Assembly: GCA_902801685.1 (NCBI GenBank)
Contig: CADCIZ010000006.1
Coordinates: forward strand, 1 to 44,093
Length of the DNA: 44,093 nucleotides
Origin: an uncultured Erysipelotrichaceae bacterium
GTDB taxonomy: Bacteria > Bacillota_I > Bacilli_A > RF39 > UBA660
Direction of reading: 5' to 3'
The position numbers were made by a program, and so were the translations under genes. The notes under the pieces are model-generated. The model was not told where the DNA came from and did not search any database. It saw only the letters and a list, made by a program, of their open reading frames with translations. Shown piece by piece: positions 33,279 through 42,204 of this stretch. The number at the start of each line of letters is the position of its first letter. Position 1 is the first letter of the stretch.

Positions 33279-34478
33279 ATGGAAATAATTATGCATATAG
33301 ATGTTAATAATGCTTTTTTATCTTGGACAGCAGTATATTTATTAAAACATGGTTATAAGGAAGATATAAGATATCAAGAATCAGTAATTGGTGGAGATGA
33401 GTCTGCAAGAAGAGGCATAGTGCTTGCTAAAAGTATGGTTGCAAAATCTCGGGGAGTTAAGACTGCAGAAACATTAAGAGATGCTAAAAGAAAATGTAGT
33501 GATTTACACATATATCCACCATATTATAAATTATATAAATACATGTCTTGTAAATTATTTGGATTAATTAGTAGTTATATACCAGATATAGAAATTTTAT
33601 CTATTGATGAATGCTTTGCTGATTATGGCAAAGTTAAGAACCTTTATGGAGATGAAATTAAATTTGCTTATAAATTAAAACGAGAAATAAAAGAAAAACT
33701 AGGTTTTACTGTAAATATAGGAATAGCTAATAATAAGCTGTGTGCAAAGATGGCATCTGATTTTATAAAACCAGATAGGGTACATACATTATATAGTAAT
33801 GAAATCGAATCTAAGATGTATCCACTTCCTATTGAGAAATTGTTCGGAGTAGGTAAGAAGACTGCTATTAAACTAAAAAGTTTAAATATTAATACAATTG
33901 GAGATTTAGCTAGAAGTAATCCAGATTATTTAAGCAAATATTTTAAGAATCAAGCAGTAAAACTAATTGAGAGTGCAAGAGGTATTAGTGATTCTGTTAT
34001 TATATTAAAAAATAGAGATACATCTATTAGTAACTCAATAACATTATCACACAATTTAAATGATATTGAAGAAATATACGATGTATTACATTCTTTAGTT
34101 GATAATGTATGCATAACTTTAAGAAAGAAAAAGAAATATGCTCATGTAGTAGGGGTTAGTTTAAAAGATAAATTTTTTCAAACTAAGTCTCATCAAAAAA
34201 GATTAATTAATGCAACAAATGATACAAAGATTATATATGATGTTTGTAAAAAATTAGCTAAAGAATTATACAAAGATGAATCTATTAGATTAGTGGGCGT
34301 TAGTTTATCAAAGTTAACAAATAAATCTAATTATCAAATATCAATTTTTGAAGATATTAAGGATAAAAATAAAGACAATAATCTAAATAAAATCCTAGAT
34401 GAATTAAAAACAACATATGGTAATAAAATTATTAATAAAGCATCATTGTTGAATACAAATATACATAAAAAATATTAA
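33279..34478 (+). CDS. Y-family DNA polymerase (DinB/UmuC-like)
   Basis: The 399-residue translesion polymerase has the Y-family palm motifs: I-M-H-I-D-V-N-N-A-F (Asp8) and L-S-I-D-E-C-F-A-D-Y with the catalytic Asp-Glu, plus G-I-A-N-N-K-L-C-A-K-M-A-S-D. A helix-hairpin-helix (L-F-G-V-G-K-K-T) and little-finger domain follow. The C-terminal Y-Q-I-S-I-F near 355-360 fits the beta-clamp-binding consensus. It is closer to the UvrX/YqjW or DinB line of Bacillota than to a replicative polymerase; I cannot pick between them. lexA lies about 10 kb away, so SOS control is plausible but not shown. Confidence 0.9.
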   Translation: MEIIMHIDVNNAFLSWTAVYLLKHGYKEDIRYQESVIGGDESARRGIVLAKSMVAKSRGVKTAETLRDAKRKCSDLHIYPPYYKLYKYMSCKLFGLISSYIPDIEILSIDECFADYGKVKNLYGDEIKFAYKLKREIKEKLGFTVNIGIANNKLCAKMASDFIKPDRVHTLYSNEIESKMYPLPIEKLFGVGKKTAIKLKSLNINTIGDLARSNPDYLSKYFKNQAVKLIESARGISDSVIILKNRDTSISNSITLSHNLNDIEEIYDVLHSLVDNVCITLRKKKKYAHVVGVSLKDKFFQTKSHQKRLINATNDTKIIYDVCKKLAKELYKDESIRLVGVSLSKLTNKSNYQISIFEDIKDKNKDNNLNKILDELKTTYGNKIINKASLLNTNIHKKY

Positions 34479-34503
34479 TTTGCATATTTATTAGTAAAGA
34501 TAC

Positions 34504-34532
34504 TTGAATCTAATTAAATTATTTGTTATAAT
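34504..34532 (+). promoter_or_regulatory. Promoter of tRNA-Cys
   Basis: TTGAAT (34504-34509) and TATAAT (34527-34532) are 17 bases apart, 17 bases before the tRNA. Confidence 0.7.
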
Positions 34533-34549
34533 TAGTTAGTAATTCAGCT

Positions 34550-34623
34550 GGGTCTATAGCCAAGTGGTAAGGCGTGGGACTGCAACTCCCTGATCGTTGG
34601 TTCAAATCCGACTAGGCCCTCCA
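34550..34623 (+). tRNA. tRNA-Cys (GCA)
   Basis: The cloverleaf folds well: acceptor GGGTCTA (34550-34556) with TAGGCCC (34613-34619), T at position 73 as usual for tRNA-Cys, the anticodon loop CTGCAAC with GCA at 34582-34584, T arm GTTCAAATC, and an encoded CCA (34621-34623). The outermost anticodon-stem pair is T-T. It stands alone, with its own promoter; the next hairpin downstream (34670) can end it. Confidence 0.97.
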
Positions 34624-34669
34624 TTGGAAGATCTGTCCGAACTTTTTATAAGTTTAGACTTAATATATA

Positions 34670-34702
34670 ATATCAATTTCTAAAAAGAAGTTGATATTTT
34701 TT
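34670..34702 (+). terminator. Intrinsic terminator downstream of tRNA-Cys
   Basis: ATATCAATTTCT (34670-34681) pairs with AGAAGTTGATAT (34686-34697) with one T-G pair, followed by T residues. It lies 46 bases after the tRNA. Confidence 0.85.
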
Positions 34703-34727
34703 GTTGTTGATGAAAGGATGGATTTAA

Positions 34728-34982
34728 ATGATTAATATTATAAGTAAGAAATTAGAAATTGATATGGAGTTAAAAAAGAAAATTGAGTTTATATGTGATT
34801 TCTGTAATACTACTCCTACATTTATTAATGGTAATATAAGAAACGTTGAAAGGTATAAATTATCTTATATCAAACCACATATAATAATTTTTAAAGGATT
34901 TAATTATTCTAAAACACTATATATTATATCTAATGTGATAGAAATTAAAGAATTAGAATCATTTATTAAAAGTTATAAATAA
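34728..34982 (+). CDS. Small protein of unknown function
   Basis: I do not recognise this 84-residue, basic, soluble protein. It has a C-D-F-C pair near residues 23-26 and an alternating strand-like middle (P-H-I-I-I-F-K-G-F). AAAGGATGG precedes the ATG. It lies between the tRNA terminator and the 43-bp inverted repeat. Confidence 0.55.
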   Translation: MINIISKKLEIDMELKKKIEFICDFCNTTPTFINGNIRNVERYKLSYIKPHIIIFKGFNYSKTLYIISNVIEIKELESFIKSYK

Positions 34983-35005
34983 ATAATGTTAATTCTATCA
35001 ACCGC

Positions 35006-35048
35006 TTAACATATAATAGAAAAAATTCTTTTTTGTATTATATGTTAA
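35006..35048. repeat. 43-bp imperfect palindrome upstream of the broken GNAT gene
   Basis: TTAACATATAATA (35006-35018) pairs perfectly with TATTATATGTTAA (35036-35048). Inside, AAAAAA (35020-35025) pairs with TTTTTT (35029-35034) around TTC; only the G-G at 35019/35035 is unpaired. The right arm overlaps TTGTAT (35033-35038), which with TACAAT (35056-35061) at 17 bases forms a possible promoter of the GNAT gene. Confidence 0.93.
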
Positions 35049-35083
35049 ATTGTGCTACAATTATATAAATTAATAAGGATGAA

Positions 35084-35575
35084 ATGAAGTTAATTGATTT
35101 AAAAGAGATTAGTGAAAATGTAAACTTAGATGATTATACGTATTTGTATAGTTATGTTCGAGATAATATGGAACACCCTGAATGGCTTGGAACTTTTGAA
35201 AGGAAAGAAATAGAAGAAATATTAAATAATGGAGGTAAGATTTGGCTATATTATGATAAAGAAATTCCTGTTTGTTCGGTATTTTATATTCCTGCATAAA
35301 ATAAGTCGCTTAAGAAACATAATATATATTATGATGTGATAGTTACTGGAAGTTTAGGACCAATAATGGTTAGAAAAGAATATGTAGGTAATCATTTGCA
35401 ATCACAAATGCTTGATGTACTAAATAAATATGTAAAAAGTATTGGTAAAACACATATGTTTACGAAAGCACATTCTGATAATATTTATTCTATAAGAAAT
35501 ATTTTAAAGGATGGCTATAAAGTAGTAGATGAATATACGAGTGAGCGTGGACCAATGACTGCATTTGTGAAATAA
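35084..35575 (+). pseudogene. GNAT acetyltransferase gene with an in-frame stop
   Basis: The frame runs from an ATG (AAGG five bases before) to 35575 with one internal TAA at codon 72 (35297-35299). The full product would be 163 residues: the front half ends V-C-S-V-F-Y-I-P-A and the back half carries G-P-I-M-V-R-K-E-Y-V-G-N-H-L-Q-S-Q-M-L, the acetyl-CoA-binding block of GNAT enzymes, and T-K-A-H-S-D-N-I-Y-S-I-R-N-I-L-K-D-G-Y. The frame is otherwise intact, so the break is recent or an error. A substrate cannot be read from it. Confidence 0.8.
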
Positions 35576-35590
35576 CATGGATGGTGAAAA

Positions 35591-36085
35591 ATGAAAGATA
35601 AGAAAAGTTTAATTATTTATTTTAGTAGAGCTGATGAAAATTATTCAGTTGGTTATATTGATAAGGGTAATACTGAGGTAGTTGCCGAATATGTTAAAAA
35701 GATAACTAATGCGGATATGTTTAAGTTAGAACCATTAGTACCTTATGCTAAAGATTATTCAACTTGTATTGAAGAGGCTAAAGAAAGAATTGGTAATGCT
35801 CCAATAAAAAATGCAATAAATGATATATCAAAATATGAAATTATTTATATAATGACACCAATTTATTGGGGAACTTATGCACCGGAGATAGAAACTACTA
35901 TTAAAGATTTAGATTTTACAGGTAAAACCATTAGAGTAATTACTACACATGAAGGTTCTTTCTTAGGTAATGTTATATCGGATGTTAAAAGAATATGTAT
36001 AGGAGCAACTATTGATAGTAATGGACTTGTAATACTAGGTTCAACTGTTAAAGATGCAAAAGAAAAAGTAGAAAATTGGATTTAA
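35591..36085 (+). CDS. Flavodoxin-like protein
   Basis: The 164-residue protein matches the flavodoxin_4 type: I-I-Y-F-S-R (first strand, phosphate-binding start), G-N-T-E-V-V-A-E-Y, Y-E-I-I-Y-I-M-T-P-I-Y-W-G-T-Y-A-P near 80-95 around the flavin ring, and T-H-E-G-S near 125. It likely carries electrons using bound FMN in the cytosol. GGATGGTG lies before the ATG, 15 bases after the GNAT frame end. Confidence 0.9.
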   Translation: MKDKKSLIIYFSRADENYSVGYIDKGNTEVVAEYVKKITNADMFKLEPLVPYAKDYSTCIEEAKERIGNAPIKNAINDISKYEIIYIMTPIYWGTYAPEIETTIKDLDFTGKTIRVITTHEGSFLGNVISDVKRICIGATIDSNGLVILGSTVKDAKEKVENWI

Positions 36086-36098
36086 AGGAGTTATAAAA

Positions 36099-36470
36099 AT
36101 GGAACACGTTCATTTAATTATAATAGTAAAAAAAGATAATAAATATTTAAATATATATGATAAGAGATGGGATATGTTATTATTTCCTAATATAAAAGGG
36201 AATAATATAGAAGATATTGTTAAATATATAGAAGAAAATTTTGGAACAAGTATAAAAAGGGATAACATAAAGTTATTGTTTGATAAAGTTCATGAAAAAT
36301 ATTCTGTTTATCATAAAGAAAAAAGAAAATATCATCACTATTTTTATGAGGTTAATGCTGATATTGAAGGTAATTATTATTCATTAGATGAATTACTTTC
36401 TTATGAAAAAGTAAAGATGAATAATTCAGATATCATAGAGTATATAGAAAACTATTATTTAAACAGATAG
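36099..36470 (+). CDS. Nudix-fold-like protein lacking the catalytic box
   Basis: The 123-residue protein reads like a short Nudix-fold protein: V-H-L-I-I-I-V-K, D-K-R-W-D-M-L-L-F-P-N-I, and Y-H-H-Y-F-Y-E-V-N. The Nudix box (GX5EX7REUXEEXGU) is reduced to G-N-N-I-E-D-I-V-K-Y-I-E-E-N-F-G, without Arg-Glu, so hydrolase activity is doubtful. It follows the flavodoxin gene by 13 bases with AAAGGAG. The family call is by overall pattern only. Confidence 0.45.
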   Translation: MEHVHLIIIVKKDNKYLNIYDKRWDMLLFPNIKGNNIEDIVKYIEENFGTSIKRDNIKLLFDKVHEKYSVYHKEKRKYHHYFYEVNADIEGNYYSLDELLSYEKVKMNNSDIIEYIENYYLNR

Positions 36471-37106
36471 ATGGTTATTTAATTATAGCGTTTACAATTT
36501 TTTCAACTATTATAATGTTTACAGGTTTTAAGTTTATGAGTGGTGAACATTTGTTAGAAATAAGTAAAATTGATATGTTTAAATTCTTTATAGTAGATTC
36601 TAATATTTTCAGGAATTAGTATTATTGATATTTTGTATTAATGAAGTGAAATTATTACAAGATAAAATTAATGAAATACAAAAAAGGTATTATGTAATAA
36701 AACTTATCTCAACCGTAGGAATTACACTTACTTTCTTAACAGTGTTTGGATATTTAGGTTGTATAGTAGATGGTGGTGTAGTTAAACTTCTTAAAATAGT
36801 AACTTATTTTTTCATCTAACAACCCTATTACTTAGCACAATAATATTTATATTTTTTGAAAAGATAGATAAATTAAATTTTAAATATACATTTGTTGGCA
36901 TATCACCAACAACAATCTATGCATTGTTTTATCTAATAAATGTGTTAATTCATATTGAAAACGGTAAAGTAAGTCCAGTATATGATTGGTATTATTTTGT
37001 ACAAGGTGGACTTATTAATACAGTAATAGTATTACCTATAATGTTAATAGTATCTTATTTAATAAGTTTATTATTATGGAAGTTTAATAGAAAAAGTTTT
37101 CGTTAA
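36471..37106 (+). pseudogene. Decayed membrane-protein gene with several frameshifts
   Basis: Pieces in all three frames join into one hydrophobic protein: I-I-A-F-T-I-F-S-T-I-I-M-F (36480 on), F-S-G-I-S-I-I-D-I-L near 36607, C-I-N-E-V-K-L-L-Q-D-K-I (36637 on) with a helix at L-T-F-L-T-V-F-G-Y-L-G, and T-T-L-L-L-S-T-I-I-F-I-F-F from 36822 through a final helix to R-K-S-F-R at 37106. At least three shifts are needed, so it is not functional. The longest open pieces are 64 and 60 residues. The original family is unknown. Confidence 0.75.
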
Positions 37107-37173
37107 TTTTGTAACATAATTATTTAATTTGAATAAAACATGTTATACTATAATTAGTGTTAGAAGGTAGTTT

Positions 37174-37698
37174 ATGAAAGTAGTATTTTTAGATATAAAT
37201 GGTGTAGTTCAGCCACATACATCTTTTAAAAGATTTGATTATATGAAAACTAATGTTGTAGATGAATTAAGCAAAAAATATGGTGTTGATTATAGTAAAT
37301 ATAGTGATTATGATGTATGTGCGGTATATGCAGATTGGGAAAAAAGTGCAGTTGATAGGCTAAAATATGTATTAGATTATACAGATTCTTCTATTATTAT
37401 ATCCAGTGATTGGAGAGACCCTAAAAAGCATGATAAGATGAAAGATTTACTTAAAATACAAGGACTTGATAAATATTGGTTTCAAGATAATCCACTTTTA
37501 AATAGTTCTATGTGTCACTCACAAAATAGAGCAACTGAGATTAATACATCACTTAATAAATATGATATTAGTAATTATGTAGTTTTAGATGATATGGGAG
37601 AATTAGTTAGATATTTTCCAGATAATTTTGTTTGTACTAAGAAGTTTATACAAGATGAAGATGTAGATAAATGTATAAAAATATTAAAAAGAAAATGA
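37174..37698 (+). CDS. HAD-like domain protein
   Basis: The 174-residue protein has the HAD-type pattern F-L-D-I-N-G-V-V near the start, I-I-I-S-S-D-W-R near 75-83 and Y-V-V-L-D-D-M near 130. The second residue of the catalytic pair (DxD) is Asn here (D-I-N), so it may lack the usual acid/base Asp. It resembles small HAD proteins of the Swiss-army-knife RNA-repair type in this S-S-D-W-R motif. AGAAGGTAG precedes the ATG. It converges with the PBP gene. Confidence 0.75.
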   Translation: MKVVFLDINGVVQPHTSFKRFDYMKTNVVDELSKKYGVDYSKYSDYDVCAVYADWEKSAVDRLKYVLDYTDSSIIISSDWRDPKKHDKMKDLLKIQGLDKYWFQDNPLLNSSMCHSQNRATEINTSLNKYDISNYVVLDDMGELVRYFPDNFVCTKKFIQDEDVDKCIKILKRK

Positions 37699-37718
37699 TG
37701 TATTAGTCATTTTCTTTT
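37691..37718. terminator. Terminator between convergent HAD and PBP genes
   Basis: GAAAATGA (37691-37698) pairs with TCATTTTC (37707-37714), with TTTT on the plus side. The stem covers the ends of both genes. Confidence 0.75.
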
Positions 37719-39649
37719 ACTGTAGGAATTAATGTATCTAAGTTATCATCATATCCAGGTTCTGTTCCTTTAATATAATAAAACATGGTTGCTTTTTTAT
37801 TATCAGTTGTTGGTTTCCCTGTTATTGGATCAACTAATACTCCAACTACATTATCTGGTATTTTATACCATTTAGGTTTATTAGTTTTATGATATTCCTC
37901 TATTGTATCAGCCCAAATCTGTCTTAGTGGCTTACCATCTGATACCTCACTTGTCTTATCTTTATCATAACCACTCCAAAGTGATAATACTATATCTTTA
38001 TTATAGCCAAATATTAAATGATCATTATCAGTAGTTCCTGTTTTAATAGAATACTTATTAGTTAATTTTTGCGTTATGTCGTAGCACGTAGGGTAGTTAT
38101 AATCGATAAAGTTATAGTTATAAGTACTAGTTAAAAGTTCATTTAATATATAGACAATACTTGAATTAAGTATTTTTTCTTTGGTGTTTTTATACTCATA
38201 TAAAGTGTTGCCATTCATATCTTCTACCTTTTTTATTAGATGACCTTTTACTTTGTAACCTAGATTTGCAAGGCTAGAATATGCATTAGTCATTGAAAGT
38301 AGACTTATCTCACCACTACCTAAAGCAAGTGAGGGATTAGCTTTTAACTTTTCATTTATACCCACTCTCCTTAACATATCTATTAAATTTTTCTCTCCTA
38401 AAAATAAATGTGTTTTAACGGCGTATATATTATCAGAATAAGCAAGAGCAGTTGCCATGCTTATTTCTTTATTTCCATAATTATCATTATAATTTTTAGG
38501 AGAATAAGTTTTATTATTATCAAATAAAAAAGTAGTTTTTTCACTAGTAAAAGTAGTAGATGCAGTAAAACCATTTTCCAATGCTGAATAATATAGAAAT
38601 GGTTTTATCGTAGAACCTACTTGCCTTTTTGCTTGCGTAGCTCTATTATATTGACTCTTTTGATAATTCTTACCGCCTATTAAAGCAATAATTCCACCAT
38701 TATTTGGTTCCATCATAATACTAGATACTTCAATATCATCATTAGTAATATATTTATTAATATTATTCTCTAAGTTGGTTTGTGCATCAATATCAAGATA
38801 AGTATATATTTTTAATCCACCAGTATCTAATATTGATTTAGGTATTTCTTTGATATCATTTAACTCAGTCATAACTGCATTTTGATAATATTCTAATGTT
38901 TTAGAGTTATTAGTCTCAAAATGTCCATAGTAAGTTAATTTAGTATTATATGCATTATTAGCCTCAGTTTTAGTTATATACTTGTTTTTAACCATTGCAT
39001 CTAGTACTACTTTTTGTCTTTGTTTAGCTTTAGTTTCGTTAATTAATGGTGAATAATTATTAGGAGAATTAGGTATTCCTGCAAGCATAGATGCTTCTGC
39101 TATAGTCAAGTTTTTAGAACTTTTATTAAAATAGTAATGAGAAGCATTTTCTATTCCATATATATTTCCATAATTAATAGTATTTAAGTATCCTTCTAAT
39201 ATTTCATCTTTAGAATAATTAGTTTCTAGCTTAAAAGTAAACCATGCTTCTTTTATTTTTCTTTTCCAAGTCTTATTAAAATCTAAAAATAAGTTTTTAG
39301 CGTATTGCTGGGTAATAGTAGATGCACCTTCAACAATTTTTTTATTAGTTAGATTGGTATACATTGATTTCATAATTCTAAGGTAATCAAAACCATGATG
39401 TTTATAGAAGTTTTTATCTTCAATAGCTAGTGTTGCATTTATTAAATTATCGGATATACTATCTAGTTTTATCCATTCATCTGACATACTATTAACTAGT
39501 TTATTATCTTTATCATATATATAATAACTATTATTAATCTTTATATCAATTGGATTTTTTTTTACATATAGGTATAATATTAAATAAATAATGGTTAATA
39601 ATAGTATTAAAATAGTAAATATTACAAGTAATTTTTTTATTAATTTCAT
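37703..39649 (-). CDS. Class A penicillin-binding protein (glycosyltransferase-transpeptidase)
   Basis: This 648-residue membrane enzyme builds and cross-links peptidoglycan outside the membrane. A basic N-terminus and helix (about 7-29) anchor it. The GT51 domain has E-D-K-N-F-Y-K-H-H-G, then E-G-A-S-T-I-T-Q-Q and N-Y-G-N-I-Y-G-I. The transpeptidase has the Ser of G-S-T-I-K-P-F, then S-D-N and K-T-G-T-T-D-N. It is PBP1A-like; the exact paralogue cannot be set. I chose the ATG at 39649, preceded by AGGTG; a GTG at 39658 overlaps that site. Confidence 0.93.
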   Translation of the reverse strand: MKLIKKLLVIFTILILLLTIIYLILYLYVKKNPIDIKINNSYYIYDKDNKLVNSMSDEWIKLDSISDNLINATLAIEDKNFYKHHGFDYLRIMKSMYTNLTNKKIVEGASTITQQYAKNLFLDFNKTWKRKIKEAWFTFKLETNYSKDEILEGYLNTINYGNIYGIENASHYYFNKSSKNLTIAEASMLAGIPNSPNNYSPLINETKAKQRQKVVLDAMVKNKYITKTEANNAYNTKLTYYGHFETNNSKTLEYYQNAVMTELNDIKEIPKSILDTGGLKIYTYLDIDAQTNLENNINKYITNDDIEVSSIMMEPNNGGIIALIGGKNYQKSQYNRATQAKRQVGSTIKPFLYYSALENGFTASTTFTSEKTTFLFDNNKTYSPKNYNDNYGNKEISMATALAYSDNIYAVKTHLFLGEKNLIDMLRRVGINEKLKANPSLALGSGEISLLSMTNAYSSLANLGYKVKGHLIKKVEDMNGNTLYEYKNTKEKILNSSIVYILNELLTSTYNYNFIDYNYPTCYDITQKLTNKYSIKTGTTDNDHLIFGYNKDIVLSLWSGYDKDKTSEVSDGKPLRQIWADTIEEYHKTNKPKWYKIPDNVVGVLVDPITGKPTTDNKKATMFYYIKGTEPGYDDNLDTLIPTVKEND

Positions 39650-39743
39650 TATAGTCACCTAGTTCTAAATTTAGTATTGCAAAAAAATATGAAAATATGA
39701 GTTTAAAATATAAAAATGGAGTGCAAATTATAAAAATATGTGC

Positions 39744-39770
39744 TATAATGTTCTGGAGTTGATGGCCATG
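39744..39770 (+). promoter_or_regulatory. -10 box and start region of ywiB-argS-rpoE
   Basis: TATAAT (39744-39749) lies 18 bases before the chosen ATG; GTGCAA (39721-39726) is a weak -35 at 17 bases. GGAG at 39755-39758 is the only ribosome-binding-site candidate. The position of the -10 excludes an ATG at 39738. Confidence 0.5.
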
Positions 39771-40139
39771 GTAAAATTACATATTAAATTAATAGGTGAT
39801 GATAATCTAGATATTAATGTATCTGGAATAAAAAATAAGAATAAATATAAGTATATGGAGAATAATATATCAGTGACTGTTAAAACTGATAATGATAAGT
39901 TATATATTGATAGAATTTGTAATGAATATATTATTAATTTAGTATTCGATAAAAATAATAATACTGAGTCAACTTATACAGTGTTTGGTGGAACTAAGAA
40001 GTTTATACTAAACACGATAACTAATAAATTAAAGATTAATGATAATAAAATAGAGTTAGAATATGAAATAGAAGGTAATAAATTCAAATATTTATTAGAG
40101 GTGGTACATGAAGGAGAAATTAAAAAAAGTAATAAATGA
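39768..40139 (+). CDS. ywiB: YwiB-like DUF1934 protein
   Basis: The 123-residue, strand-rich protein matches the DUF1934 family in size, pattern (I-L-N-T-I-T-N-K-L, Y-E-I-E-G-N-K-F-K-Y near the end) and in being next to argS and rpoE, as ywiB is in Bacillus. Its function is unknown; the fold is a small calycin-like barrel. ATGs at 39762 and 39768 are both usable. It overlaps argS by 32 bases. Confidence 0.7.
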   Translation: MVKLHIKLIGDDNLDINVSGIKNKNKYKYMENNISVTVKTDNDKLYIDRICNEYIINLVFDKNNNTESTYTVFGGTKKFILNTITNKLKINDNKIELEYEIEGNKFKYLLEVVHEGEIKKSNK

Positions 40140-41706
40140 TTCTTTAAGTAAATTAGATATTACTGTAAGTGATATTGTTATTGAGGTTCCAAAAGATAGT
40201 AGTAATGGAGATTATTCATCTAATATAGCTATGCAACTTGCACGTACGCTTAAGAAAAATCCTAGAGAAATTGCAACTATGATTAAAGATAATATTGATG
40301 AAGAATTTATTACAAAGATAGAAATTGCTGGACCTGGATTTTTAAATTTCTTTGTTAAGAATGATTATTTATTTGATAATATTAACAAAGTATTAGAACA
40401 AGGTGATAATTATGGTAGTTCTAATATAGGTAATGGTATTAAGGTTAATTTAGAGTATGTTAGTGCAAACCCTACAGGCTTTTTACACATAGGTCATGCT
40501 AGAGGTGCAGCATATGGTGACTCGCTTGCTAATATAATGCGTTTTGCAGGATATGATGTAACTCGTGAATACTATATTAATGATGCAGGTAATCAGATTA
40601 ATAACTTAGAGAAATCTATTATTGTAAGATATCATAATTTATGTGGAATAGATGAAGAATTAGGTGAGAATAGTTATCATGGAGAAGATATTATTGAGGT
40701 TGCTCGTGATATTTATAATGAGTATGCAGATAGTGCACCTAATGATATCTTTAGGAAAAAAGGAGTAGATTTTCTTCTTAAAAAGATTAAATCTGATTTA
40801 AGTGATTTTAGAATACATTTTGATAAATGGAGTAGTGAAACTGACCTTTATAAAAATAAAGAAGTAGATAATGTATTATCTAAATTAAAAGAGTCTGGTA
40901 ATACTTACATGAGTGATAATGCACTATATCTAAAAACTAGTTTATATGGTGATGAAAAAGATAGAGTACTTGTAAAAAGTGATCATAATAATACTTATCT
41001 TCTTCCAGATATTGCATATCATTTAAATAAATATTCTAGAGGTTATGATAAATTAATAGATGTACTTGGAGCTGATCATCATGGATATATTAATAGACTT
41101 AAAGCTGCTATTACTATGATGGGTGAAGATTCATCCAAGCTAGAAGTTAAGATTTTACAGATGGTAAGATTACTAAAAAATGGAGAAGAGATTAAATTAA
41201 GTAAGAGAACTGGTAAAACTTTAACATTAAATGACTTATTAAGTGAGGTTGGAGTAGATGCTGCAAGATATTTCTTCTCATCACGTTCACTTGATACTCA
41301 ACTTGATTTTGATATGGAATTAGCTACTAAAAAATCTAATGAAAATCCTGTTTATTATGTAGGTTATGCACATGCTAGAATATATTCTATATTAAATGAA
41401 TATAATAAGGAAACAAGTGGTAGTGATTACAAAACTTTAAGTAGTGAACATGCAATTAATCTACTTACTAAAATATATGAGTTTAGTGAGGTTGTTAAGT
41501 CTAGTGCATTAAAAGAACAACCACATTTAATTACTAATTATGTGTATGAACTTGCGCAATCTTTTCATTCATTCTATGCCCATGAAAAAGTTTTAACAGA
41601 CGATACTAATTATACGAGTGATAGAATAAACTTAATTAAGGCTACAAAGATTACTATCAAGAATGCTTTAAAATTAATCGGTGTAGATGCACCTGATAAA
41701 ATGTAG
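40108..41706 (+). CDS. argS: Arginyl-tRNA synthetase
   Basis: The 532-residue class I synthetase has the N-terminal tRNA-binding domain (about 1-100), A-N-P-T-G-F-L-H-I-G-H-A-R (HIGH motif, near 130), D-V-L-G-A-D-H-H-G, and K-L-S-K-R-T-G in place of KMSKS, followed by the DALR anticodon domain with A-L-K-L-I-G-V at the end. It makes Arg-tRNA. GAGGTGG precedes the ATG, inside the end of ywiB. rpoE follows after eight bases. Confidence 0.97.
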   Translation: MKEKLKKVINDSLSKLDITVSDIVIEVPKDSSNGDYSSNIAMQLARTLKKNPREIATMIKDNIDEEFITKIEIAGPGFLNFFVKNDYLFDNINKVLEQGDNYGSSNIGNGIKVNLEYVSANPTGFLHIGHARGAAYGDSLANIMRFAGYDVTREYYINDAGNQINNLEKSIIVRYHNLCGIDEELGENSYHGEDIIEVARDIYNEYADSAPNDIFRKKGVDFLLKKIKSDLSDFRIHFDKWSSETDLYKNKEVDNVLSKLKESGNTYMSDNALYLKTSLYGDEKDRVLVKSDHNNTYLLPDIAYHLNKYSRGYDKLIDVLGADHHGYINRLKAAITMMGEDSSKLEVKILQMVRLLKNGEEIKLSKRTGKTLTLNDLLSEVGVDAARYFFSSRSLDTQLDFDMELATKKSNENPVYYVGYAHARIYSILNEYNKETSGSDYKTLSSEHAINLLTKIYEFSEVVKSSALKEQPHLITNYVYELAQSFHSFYAHEKVLTDDTNYTSDRINLIKATKITIKNALKLIGVDAPDKM

Positions 41707-41714
41707 GAGGAAAT

Positions 41715-42155
41715 ATGAAATTAAATAAAATGCCAAAAGAAGAATTAGAAACTTTATCTTATAGTGATTTAACAGAAATGATTTTAAAAGAAAAAAAGAA
41801 GAGTTTAAATACACCAACTTTATTTAAAGAAATATGTAAATTATTAGAATTAACAGATGAGGATTATGCTAATCAAATAGGTGATTATTATACATCTTTA
41901 ACTACTGATAAAAGGTTTATTTTATTAGATAATGCTTGTTGGGACTTAAAAGATAAACATAAGGTAGAAATTATCATAGATGATGACGATGATGAAGAGT
42001 ATGATGAAGAGGAAACGGAAGAAGATGCAGATGAAGTAGTTGAAACAGTTGAATCTGAAGATATTGATGCAATGGAGGATGAAGAAGGCGTTGATACAGA
42101 TGATGATTTAGAAGATTTAACTATTATAGATGATAACGAGTTAGAGGATGAATAA
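41715..42155 (+). CDS. rpoE: RNA polymerase delta subunit
   Basis: The 146-residue protein has the N-terminal HARE-HTH domain (1-85, with M-I-L-K-E-K-K-K and I-G-D-Y-Y-T-S-L-T-T-D-K-R-F) and a long, almost purely acidic tail from about 91. Delta binds RNA polymerase, promotes recycling and displaces RNA. It exists only in Bacillota with a wall or their close relatives. AGGAGG precedes the ATG. No clear plus-strand terminator follows. Confidence 0.95.
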   Translation: MKLNKMPKEELETLSYSDLTEMILKEKKKSLNTPTLFKEICKLLELTDEDYANQIGDYYTSLTTDKRFILLDNACWDLKDKHKVEIIIDDDDDEEYDEEETEEDADEVVETVESEDIDAMEDEEGVDTDDDLEDLTIIDDNELEDE

Positions 42156-42173
42156 TCTTCTTTTTCTATACAA

Positions 42174-42204
42174 GAAAAAAATCCAACATTTATTCTGTTG
42201 GATT
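42174..42204 (-). terminator. Terminator of the minus-strand gene at 42190-43350
   Basis: AATCCAACA (42180-42188) pairs with TGTTGGATT (42196-42204); on the minus strand a T run follows (complement of 42174-42180). It overlaps the last codons of the gene. Confidence 0.8.

Noticed and set aside
30394-35299. TAA recoding, because two genes are split by an in-frame TAA
   Set aside because: TAA ends most genes here, including pheS, clpC and secreted proteins, so these two are ordinary nonsense mutations or errors.
39738-39767. Earlier ywiB start at 39738
   Set aside because: That ATG lies upstream of or within the -10 box TATAAT (39744-39749), so it would not be transcribed from that promoter, and it lacks a ribosome binding site.
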